This document shows positions 20,190 to 30,200 of a DNA stretch of 64,000 nt, one piece after another; the stretch's first letter is position 1; each line of letters opens with the position of its first letter. Source of the DNA: Eremophila alpestris peregrina (taxonomy: Eukaryota > Chordata > Aves > Passeriformes > Alaudidae); contig WMCF01000178.1 in assembly GCA_009792885.1 (NCBI GenBank), positions 124,001 through 188,000 of the forward strand, read 5' to 3'. The notes beneath the pieces were generated by a model that did no database searches, was not told the DNA's origin, and saw only the letters and a program-made list of their open reading frames with translations. The translations under genes and the position numbers were made by a program.

Positions 20190-21115
20190 TGGTGACACGG
20201 AGAGCGGGAGAAGGAGCGAGCCGGGCGGAGCAGCCGGTCCAGGCAGAGCAGCTGCAGCCGCAGCCCGCATCGCAGCGCCGGGAGGGGGAAGCAGGAGCGG
20301 GATGATCGCTGTGGCACGGGGAACGAGGAGGGATGACCATCAGAGCAGCAGCACCGGTGGGACAGGACCAGTGACCCGGACAGGCATAAGGACCACCCAG
20401 ACAGAAAGAAGAACCTCAGTGACAGGCCGGGAGCTCGCGGCCGTGAGCGGGACATGCAGAACCTGCGGGAGCAGCAGGCGGAGAGGGCGTTCTTCAATGA
20501 GAGGAGGCGAGAGCACCGGCAGGGCACCGAGGGCAGCGGCGACCAGAACCCGGAGCTCCGGCAGTCCGAGAGCAAACTCAAAAGAACAAGCAGAAGCCAA
20601 ACTTCGAGCTGTCCAGAGCGCTGCTGGAGGACACCAACACGTTCCAGGGGGTGGTGATCAAGTACAGCGAGCCCCCCGAGGCGCGCAGCCCCAGGACGCG
20701 CTGGCGCCTGTTGTGCCCCGTCAAGAACGGCGAGTTCCTGCCTGTGATGTACATCCACAAGGCAGAGTGCCTACCTGCTGGGCCGGCACCGCCGCATCGC
20801 CGACATCCACATCGACCACCCTTCCTGCTCCAAGCAGCATGCCGTCCTCCAGTACCGCCTGGTGGAGCACACCCGAGCTGACGGCACCGTGGGCCGCAGG
20901 GTGAGGCCCTACATCATCGACCTGAGCTCGGGGAACGGCACCTTCCTCAACAACCAGCGCATCGAGCCACAGCGCTACTACCAGCTGAAGGAGAAGGATG
21001 TGCTCAAATTTGGGTTCAGCAGCAGGGAGTATGTCCTGCTCCATGAATCCTCAGATAAATCTGAGGCCAATGCAAAGGACGATGATGATGAGAAGGAGGA
21101 AGAGTCCGACATAAT
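20190..21115 (+). pseudogene. SNIP1: Intronless SNIP1 copy, broken, inside a retroviral element
   Basis: This is a processed copy of Smad nuclear interacting protein 1, a nuclear FHA-domain protein. It covers the Arg/Ser-rich region (SRSPHRSAGRGKQERDD near the start), the conserved helix RERDMQNLREQQAERAFFNE, the block FELS.ALLEDTNTF.GVVIKYSEPPEA, and nearly all of the FHA domain (LLGRHRRIADI; SSGNGTFLNN; KFGFSSREYVLLHESS) to the acidic C-terminal tail. It is not intact. There is a TGA at 20334, probably from a Trp or Arg codon; a frame change between about 20575 and 20603; and a one-base insertion near 20761. The N-terminal third of SNIP1 is missing. No introns are present. It is much more GC-rich than its flanks, like a coding cDNA. 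Confidence 0.85.
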
Positions 21116-21137
21116 GGATGAGGAAGGAATTGGGGAA

Positions 21138-21480
21138 GGGCACAGGAGAGAAACTCATTGCAATTAAACGGGCCCATAGTACTCTCAAGTCCATGTTAAA
21201 ACAAAAAAGGGGGAGTGTAGGGATGGGCCCCCATGAAAGACTGCAAAAAGCCTTATATATATCTCAAGTTTTTGAATTGCATTCAGAATGACCTAACCCC
21301 AGTCCAACGCCATTTCAGTGGATCACAAACTCACCCAGAAAAAGCTCAAGTATTTGTTAAGAATCTTGAAAGTGGAAAATAGGAAGGCCCCTTTCCATTA
21401 ATAACTTGGGACAAGGATATGTTTGTGTTTCCACAGATTCTGGTCCATGATGGGTACCTGCAATGGTGGTCTGACCAGCC
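21138..21480 (+). pseudogene. Retroviral integrase C-terminal remnant
   Basis: Downstream of the SNIP1 tail the reading frame changes and the translation takes on the look of the end of an alpha/beta-type retroviral integrase. A segment containing RAHSTLKSM lies near 21170. A second segment, after a stop at about 21288 and a frame change, contains LTPVQRHF. A third, containing QGYVCVSTDSGP near 21410-21450, matches the SH3-like DNA-binding end of the protein. Several stops and shifts make it non-functional. This is a family-level call from memory of conserved motifs. Confidence 0.68.
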
Positions 21481-21499
21481 TCCATTACTCGACTTCATC

Positions 21500-22070
21500 A
21501 TCAGCTCAGGAAACTGAAGGGATAAGATGAATGGAGCTTATTCAGTGACTGGCTTGTGGGGTTCAGGCCATAACTTTAAAGATTTTTACACAAGAAACAG
21601 TTGGCATGATTGGTGATTCTGAATATGTTGTTTATACCGTAATGTTAATACATGGAGTTTTTATAAAGGGATTGAGCTGTAAGATAATTATCTGATGTTG
21701 TTTATATCCTTTGGTTGTTGGTAGGTTGTTTATATTACCATTGATTACTAATAAAAGTTTGTTTGTAAGATCTTTTAGGGAAATCCTGCAAGTCAAGGCC
21801 TAAGCTCTGGCCAAGCTCTGGCCCTGGCTGGTCACAAAGTCTGCCATTAGAGCCAAGTATTTCTGCTCTAAAATTGTCATCAAGTCCTTTGACTTGATGA
21901 TTTGGTCTTACAGAAATGGCAATGTGTCACGTAGTGAGAGTTACCATCTAAGGAAATACTGTCTCTTATAGAAGAGTATACAAAGAGTTTGTCTTCTGCA
22001 ATAAACGTCTCAGTTTTTCTGCCAGGCTGGGTCCATGCCTCAGTCATCTCAGTCCTGCTCTTTGGGAACA
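21500..22070 (+). mobile_element. Possible 3' LTR or retroviral tail
   Basis: The stretch beyond the integrase remnant holds repeated TGTTTATA words, an AATAAAA near 21751, and later CAATAAACGTCTC near 22000 followed by a C/T-rich stretch ending GGGAACA near 22068, much like R-U5 of an LTR. It does not visibly match the LTR-like segment at 19742-20186, so whether both belong to one provirus is uncertain. Confidence 0.35.
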
Positions 22071-22993
22071 ACTCTTCAGAAGGAGAGTGAATGGATTTTG
22101 TTTAGGTTCATCCTTAACCAACAGGAAAGCAATGGGCAGAATTCACTTTGAGTTAAGCTCTCTGCCAGTATAAACCAGTCTAATGGGGCTATGGGATCTG
22201 TTGAGTCACACCACATGAGGTACATGAGGACAGTTATGGAGCTGTTTATATCAGAAGTTTCCTCATAAAGTCTACTTTCAATACTGTCTCTCCTTCACCA
22301 TAAGTAGATTTCCAGGTCCTATACTTTGGCATAGACCAGACAGGAAATACATGTGTAAAAATGAAAGCTCTGCCTGATAGCTTGCATGACCGTTTCATTC
22401 TCCAGCAACAGTAATAGCCTGATTGCTTAGTTGGGTTCACAGCACAAAGGCACTGTGAGTCCTTCCCTGCCTCTGGCCCCAGCCCCGGGGCAGTAGCACT
22501 GCCACATGTTCCAGTCCTGGGGAAGCAAAGCTGTGCTGCTGCCTCAGCTCTGCCCAGACTGGCACCAGACATCACCGCATGGCTCTGGCTCTGTGGGCAC
22601 ATCACCCACCAGCACACCTAGAGCTGTGGCTGCCACTGCTGCCAAGAAGCAGGAATATCACTGATAGAAAAAGTCACAATAACCCTTTCAGCTGTGAAAT
22701 CATGTCCTTTCCAGAGCATTAGCAAGTCCCGCTTGACTCGCTCTGTAATTACTAAACCTTTTAATTCATCTTGTAGTGCATTTCTCCACCCAGGACCAGA
22801 AAATATGGAATACTGCTGGTTTGTGAAAAGCATCTAAAAACAGAAATAAAGGGAGGGAAGATAGTGAGAGGAGGAAGGTGGAAGCAGCTGGAAAGGATAC
22901 AAAGATCCTGAGAGCCAGGTATTCAGACAAACATAACTTAAATGGTTCAACTATATATCACTGCAAATAGAGTTCTGACCAAAAATAATAATT

Positions 22994-23024
<31 letters not shown>

Positions 23025-23133
23025 GGATATATATATATATGTATATATTGCTATGTCATTCAGTTCAGCTAAGAGGTTTGAGGTCCTGCACAAGGTGGTC
23101 CTGCAGGCAGCACAGCCCCCAGCTGCTGGCACA
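22071..23133 (-). other. Intergenic DNA and 3' UTR of the long AAK1 isoform
   Basis: The right part should be the 3' UTR of the long AAK1 transcript, which stops at 23134. It includes a TA-rich simple repeat. A candidate ATTAAA on the minus strand lies near 22760. No coding gene is supported in the rest. Confidence 0.4.
22998..23049. repeat. (TA)n simple repeat
   Basis: About 50 bases of almost pure alternating TA, interrupted by GG and G, lie roughly 85 bases downstream of the long AAK1 stop codon in transcript sense. Confidence 0.95.
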
Positions 23134-24248
23134 TTAAGGCTTCTGCTTTGCTGCTTTGGAAGGGAAGGGTGCCGAGGCAAAGGGATCCGCGCTGGGCAGC
23201 TCCGTAGTCCTGGAAGACAGTGGGACAACAGAGACAGACCCCGCTATGGCCTGCCTGTTGGTCTGAGACACCACTTTGTAAGCAGCTATGGGCTTGGCCT
23301 CGAGGCCCAGCCCATCTTCAGGACTGTAGTGCCGGGAATACTTGGACAGGGATTGCGGACGGAAAGGTTTGTTGGCCACGGTGCCCAGCGTGGCGTCCGG
23401 GGACGAAGTGTGGCCGTGGTTCCTCTCGCTGGCCCCATCACCCTGCTCTGGCAGCACTGCCTTAGCAGGGACACTCTCCTGGGCCTCCATGGCTCTGACA
23501 GAGCAGGGATGGAGATTGCTTGGCTGAGCAAACCCAGCAGAAGGATAGGGAGCTCTCACCGAGGCCACAGACCCGTGTGCTGCTGAATCCAGGCACAGGA
23601 ACATCGGCTGAGCTCGGCCATCGCCTCCTTGGCTCAGGAAAACAGGTGGTTTGAATGGCTCCTTATGGGAAGTCAACTCTTCCATGCTTTTCTTCTTAGT
23701 GAAAGGGGCTCTCAGAAACACATCTGCTTCCTCTGGATGTCGTAGAGCCGCGTTGCCCTTACAGATAAAAGGAGCTTTGGTAAAGACATCCACTTCATCA
23801 GGCACCTTCCTGGAGCTTCGGAAAGGAGCTGTGGCAAACACATCCGGTTCATTAAAAACCTCTCCAGTGTGTGACTGGAAAGCTGGGAACAGCATCTCCC
23901 CTGCTCTGGCCTGGGAGTGGGGATCTTCTTTGGAGGCCTCATGCCTAGGCAGAGGCTGCAGGAACCCTGGGCACAACTTGCACGTCTCCTCCTCCTCTTC
24001 TGAATCCATCAGTAAAGGCCTGGACCCGCTGCAATCCAGAATATCTCCCTCATGGTCTGTGCCCTCTCCTTCACTGCTGTAGAAGGAGCTGTTGCTTGAA
24101 GGACCATCTCTGGCCAAGCACTCTGAGTTGTGCTGCACTTTCGCCTCCAGCATCTCGGGCTGACCCTTGTACAAAGCAAGGCCATCACTGCCAGAATCTC
24201 CTTTACAGAGCTCAAGAGCTGGGCACCGGCCCGGATCCCTCTGCAGAC
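23134..24248 (-). CDS. AAK1: AAK1 terminal exon of the long isoform (AAK1L type)
   Basis: A 1115-nt open exon follows acceptor TTGTGTTTGTAG in phase 1 and ends at TAA 23134. It gives 370 residues in place of the 31-residue short tail. It has a Ser-rich, acidic first third, then three repeats DVFATAPF, DVFTKAPF and DVFLRAPF (23701-23844), and near its end DPFASAPF (23164-23187). The same style of repeat and the same kind of ending are known in the tail of the sister kinase BMP2K. A long AAK1 form with an extended, clathrin-binding C-terminus has been reported in mammals (AAK1L). No internal exon between 33017 and 24248 was needed to keep the frame. Confidence 0.87.
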
Positions 24249-27200
24249 CTACAAACACAAGAGAAGAGTGTTACTGAACCAGCTCCATCTCCTCAGTCAG
24301 CAATCACAATGAAAGGTACATTACACAAGAATGTCACGCTGCTCAGATGGAAACCACCACCATGCATGGAAAATGGGCAGGAGAGAGAGGGCAAATCAAT
24401 GAAAAAATAATGCCAGGGAAGGTGTTTACAACACAGCCCAGGGACACCACGGGTACCACTGCTCAGAGGATGGGAGATGTCTGACACACACATGGGCACA
24501 CACAGCACCCTCAGCACCATCCCACCAGGCTTCTCTCTCACCCACCCATGACAACAGCCACCAGCACAGAGTGTTTTCCTTCCCAATGCTGCTGCTCGAG
24601 GGAAGCTCCAGCAGACAGACAAGTTTTGTCATTCCATCCTGCACTGCTGCTCCCCGAGCACATCTATTGCTTGGCGTAGCCTCTTCCTGTGGGCCAGCCC
24701 ACTGATTTGTGGAATTGCTTGTGAAATACCTGGGGGGTGCCCCAAAACCTGCTAAAACAACAGGCCCACTTCAAAGACTGAAGGTCAGCCTACAGCTTTT
24801 AGTAAATCCTGAGTAGCAGTTATTTTAGTAGCAGCTATTCTTTTTAACCACTGCCAGACAAATGGTTTTTAAACACTCGATACCATGGCTTCAAATCACG
24901 GATCATAGCTCCAATGACCTGGCTTGTTTCTGCATTAGCATAACAAGGCAGTGCAGGGAGAGGCTGTCCTGCCCTTCCCCAGCTCCAAGAGCCCACCAGG
25001 AGGCTGGGCTTGCCTTAGGAGTCACACAGACAAAACAGAAGATCTCTTACCTTCACAGAACTACTGGCAGGTTAGAAGTTGGACTCGTTAGCAATAGGAT
25101 AGGAGAAAATCACATGAAAACTAAAACAGTAGGAATTGCAGGAAGAACGAGGAGGGTGAGGAGGCTGGTTGGTACCCAGGGTCAGCAAGGCACCAACCAA
25201 CAGACCCTGCAGTGACAGAACCTCACCCAGGAAAAACTCTGCTCAGGGTAATTGTTCATGTTTACACACCCATCACAGCCCTCAGGCACTGCTTCTCCAT
25301 CACACCCATGGATACACAAATGATCCCCTTCTCCATCACTGCTCGAAAGTAAAGACACAGCAGCCGTTCATTAGGCATCAAAACCAGTATTTATTGGGAA
25401 ACTCTTCACCAAGGGTACATCACACTGCTAAATAAAGACAGCGCAGATATGCAAACATTTGACCAGTTACTCTACAAAAATCCCCTCTCTCTATCCTGCA
25501 GCCTGTGCTGTCCACACTGGTTTTCCCTCAGGTGCCCCTCTGGGATTCCAGGAGCAGCACGGCTCTGGTGGAGCTCCCTCCCAGGAGGCTGGTCCCACAC
25601 TGGCCAGGGGTCACTGTGACATTCTGAGATCCAGGCTGAACAAGAGCAAGACCAGCTACCACATCATGCAAATGCCTCCAGATCACCTGCGCCACACTGA
25701 TCCACGAGAAAAAGGCATTCATCATGGAGAGCATGGTCATGCAGACCAAGGGCCCACTCTGTGCAAGAACAGCACATTTGTGTGGAATTTTCTTTCTAAC
25801 TTTGACATGTGTTAGCAAGTGTCTGTGCCCACACAGGCCATGACATTTGGGACAGAGTAAGAGAGGGAGGACAAGATCTAAATCCATCTGCTTAGTAGCA
25901 TGCAGCTGTGAATGTGGGGACACTGCACAAGAAGCAGAATGCCCTGTTCTGGGAAGAATTACTTTTTCTGATGTTCTCTCTGCCCATTCACATGAGAAGG
26001 GCAACAAATGCTCAGCAGCAGTTTTCTCCCTTGCCAAGGTCAGTACAGGAGCTCTGAGCTACTCTGGGAGACAGAATCTAAGTGATGCTTCAGCAGGAGT
26101 GGTTTTCAGTCAGAGCAGCCAAATGACACCACCAGGGAAGGGCCACAATGACCTGAACACAACAGAACTGGACACAAGGATGGGACCTGGGAATCTGGGG
26201 ACTCACTGACAAGGCAGGGGCACCACCTACACTGCCAGGGAACGTTTCTCTAATGCTGAACGAGGGAGACCTGGCACTACCAGATCCTCACCACTATAAC
26301 TGGTCTCAGCAACTGTTCTTTATCACGTTCCTTGGTCCTAGAAAGGGCTACAGCAGCATCATTACAACAATGAAGACAACATCATACCAGCATTTTACCT
26401 TAGTTAACATCTGGTTGTGGGACTCGGACATCTCCTCTCCAGCTGCAATTATCGTATTAAAAAAGGGTTTGGGCTACACTGACACTGAAATACCCCATCA
26501 AACCAAAACCCAGCCCCTGTGTGTGAAGGTCAGGGAAGAGATAACAAGAGAAGGCTAGTGCTTCCCATAAGCAGCTGTAAGTACAGGCCTTGCAAACCAG
26601 CATTGCAGAGGTGTCCTTGACCTACAGGACCAGAGGGAATTTCAGTTTGCCAGTGCTGATGGATGCTTTGGCAGGTCTGAGATCAGAGACCAGCCAGGCT
26701 GAGGCACTTGAGGGACAGTTCCCTGGGAAAAGGCCTGGATGCAATTACAGAAAAGGGGTCACTTCATAAGCTAGTGACAGCAGGAGGGTGAAGGACAAAT
26801 CTCACTGAACTCAGGCAGTGCCTATGGGTCTGGAGCCCTGGCCCATCTCTGTGGGGTCTCAGACCTATTCATGGGGGGCCTGACAGAACCAGGCAGATTA
26901 TTTGCTTGGATTGACACAAGGAGGATGGAGCATTTCCCACCATCTGCCTCTCCTGAGGCTGGGCAGCTCCCGTCTGTTCCCTCCTCCTCTGGACTCCCAA
27001 GATCTGGGTGTTACTCCTGGGGAAGCATCCCTCAGGTTTTCAGTGAGTGCTCAGGCTTAAAGAATGCCCACTGCAAACAGCCACGAGCTTTACAGCAGAA
27101 ATCTTTACAGAAGCTGGGGCTTGGAGATGAGGGTTCTCCCTACCTCTGCACAACACCAGTGTGTAATATTTGATTCCAGGGTCAGATATCCATACTAAAA

Positions 27201-30200
27201 AATATTTCTAACTATACTCAGGCTCTTTTTCAAAAGGAAGAGCCTTAAAAGAAACCTCTCATTACTCAGTACCCCGGAATACCTGCACTTATTCAGACAG
27301 CAACCTGAAAGTTTACTCCAAGTGACTGCCTTGGCACCTGGAGTTTCCCCAGCTTCCGAGGAAAACAGTGCCCTGAAGTGGCCAAGTACTGAAATAACAA
27401 AGAGGAAAACTAGAAAAGATTTACTCCCTATTACAAGAGGCAGAACAGTCACCACAGTGGTGAGGATCTCGCTTCTGGAGCAGAGCCCCAAAAAAAAAAA
27501 AAGGTCAGGGAAGACAGAAATTCCTGGAGTCTAAAGCTACTTTTTACCCAGGAAACTCTCCTGATTTCATCAAGTCAAAGTCAGGCAGGACTCAAAATCC
27601 AGGAACAGCCAGCTAAAGATAAACACAGTTACCAGTGTGAAGAATTGCTAGTTTGGAATTTTAAAGAGGTCAAAAGACTTATCACTCCTTCATTCTTGCC
27701 CTGTGGAGATTTTCCTGGTATTCCAATTCCTTGAAGCAAACTATTTCAATTTCTAGAAGCAATCTCATTAAACAATACAGAACTACCCTCACACAGCACT
27801 TCCAGCAAGGAAGTACCAGAGTATAGCACCAAAGGTCAGTGACACCTGTGGCACTGGACAATTTGCAGGATTGTTTCTGCTCAAAGCCACTCACAGTGGG
27901 AGACCTGGAGGCAGATCCAGAGCCTTCAGTTCCAGAGGATAAGGAATGTAATGCTGTAGTTCTGGCACACTTGTACAGCCACCTGCACTAGGCAGCAGTT
28001 AAACACACCAACCCACGTCCCACTTTCCAGCAGCTCATGAACAGCCTGACCCCTGCACACCAAGAGCATCCTCCAGCTCCCCCTCAGCTGTGCTGTGCCC
28101 CAGTCAGAGGTTTCATGAGTTCTGTTCAAGGTGCAGGGACCCTCTCAGAAAAACACAAGGGCAGCTCCACGGGGTGGCCCCTGCTCCTGTGCTGGGCAGG
28201 AGCAGCAGTCCCATAGCAGTGATGTCCCCAGAACAAGCCCAGCCCCACAGCAAAGATGTCCCCAGAAAAAGCCAGCAGCCCCTCCTCGCTCCCCAGGGAC
28301 AACACAGTGAGTTAATTTTTAAATAAGATGGTTTTGCACAGCCACTGGAGGCAATACCCTGCAAGCTTTTAGGCCAAAGAACACCATTATCGTTCCTTAA
28401 GAAACTCCCTCTAAAAATAATTTTGCTCCACGCAGATTGTCTCAAGCTGCCCTGGCCTGTGATGAGTGGGCTGGAGAATGATGCAGATCTGCCACAAAGC
28501 CAAGATTCTTCCACCCACTGTCCCAGCAGGTTGCACAGCACCTGAAGTCCTGGCCAAGAAGTCCCGAGGGATCCTGAGAAGACTTGGACAGTCCAAACTC
28601 AGGAAGCTGCACCTTCTGTTTTGGGACAGATATTCCCAACATAGTGGACATTGTTAGAAACGAGGTGGCTGACTGAATTTGTGCTCATCTGGTTAAAGAT
28701 GAACAAGGAGGTTCCCAAAGGAAGGGGCCCTTCCCAATCTGAGCCCCTCAGAGTAAGCAAGAGCCAACACCAAAATTCCAACTATTCCTTTGAACCTTTG
28801 CCACCTAAACCCAGAGTTTGTTCCTGCACCCAAAGCACAACCCTGACTTAAGGGAAATTGCTCCATGTGCTGTGGTTATGTTTGCAGTACCCTGACAGGA
28901 GATCCACCAGAACAGTCAATGGCATCTCCAGCCCCCACTGCCATCCCACCACAAGGGCACTGCTCATGGGCAGAGCCCTGCCGGGATTCCACTGACTGCC
29001 CTTCAGAGGGGACAGGAACACCTCCCCTGGCTCCAAACAAGGCTCCGACCAACCTACAGCACTGATTCTTAGCCCTCAGGGGAATGCCAGGCACAAACGT
29101 GTCCCATGGAACATGGGAGCAAGTTCAGTTCGTGCCCTCAGAGCAGCAGCTTTCACACAAACTCCTCAGTTCTGAGCAGCACCAGCACTAACCCAGAGCC
29201 TGTGGGACACTCACAGTTTCTGGAGAGTTTAAAATGAATCCCCAATCTCCACTCATCTCTCATTTCCATTCACTCTGCAAACACATGGTGAATATTTTGT
29301 GATGAAGGAGGTCTAAGAACAGACGTCTCTAAAATATCGTATTTCCCCCACACCCATGAACAGCTACTTGAAAAAGCAATAAAATAAACATTCACATCTG
29401 CTTATTTAATAGCATTATTAACAACCCAGTGCATTTTTCATTTTTTCCAGAACCCTTGAACAAGCGCCATTAGATTTAAAATCTTAAACATTCTTTAAAA
29501 GTACTTTAATTCACAGAAATCTTTGTTTCTAATATACAGTAGATGGTTACTTTTTAAAATCCATTCTCTTTTCATATAATCTCAGTATCTGACTATACAA
29601 TAACTTTCTATCTATAGCGTCTTCATGTTTTCCAGTCCAGCTTGCCTGTGCTTTAGGAATATAAAACAAAAAAATAATAAAGTTCTATCCACAATTTTAC
29701 TAAGGTCATTTCCATAGTTCTCATGTAAAGCTTCTCTTGGAAAGTGCAGTATACACATGTAATGATACAACACACTTAAGCAATACTTTTATTAATAAGT
29801 GTAGGTTTTAAAAGAAGAGTAATGTAGAGACACAACCGATGGGAGTTCTATGTACAGAATTTGTTAAACTAAGTGTTGGGTGGGGAGGAGATGGAGAGAG
29901 AAAGGAGGAGTCACAAACTTGGGGTTCTTCCCTTCTCAGCGAGGTCAGCACAGACACATTCAGTCACTCGCACTTTCGCACGTGGGAACTGCACTGTTAC
30001 TAATACAGCTACAAACACAAACACAGGGAGCAGGAAGCTGGGGAGAATTCCACTACAGAGGAAGAGTCCTTCTGCTCAGAGAGGGCTTTCAAATATGAGC
30101 TAGAAATTCCAGACTTCATGGTAAGCCAAGGAAAAGGAGTTGAGCGTATCCAGCTAATGACAAACCAAGCGTGTAAAGGGGGGAAAGAAAAGGGAGAACC

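Noticed and set aside
20155..20904. 249-codon plus-strand open frame taken as a gene start for SNIP1
   Set aside because: Its frame is not the SNIP1 frame over most of its length; the true homology switches among three frames with an internal stop.
22618..22833. 71-codon minus-strand open frame upstream of AAK1L 3' UTR
   Set aside because: The sequence looks protein-like, but I recognise no family and see no splice context; it may be another repeat relic.
25528..26037. 169-codon minus-strand open frame as an internal exon of long AAK1
   Set aside because: There is no DxF or Ser-rich character and no phase-1 acceptor and donor pair around it.
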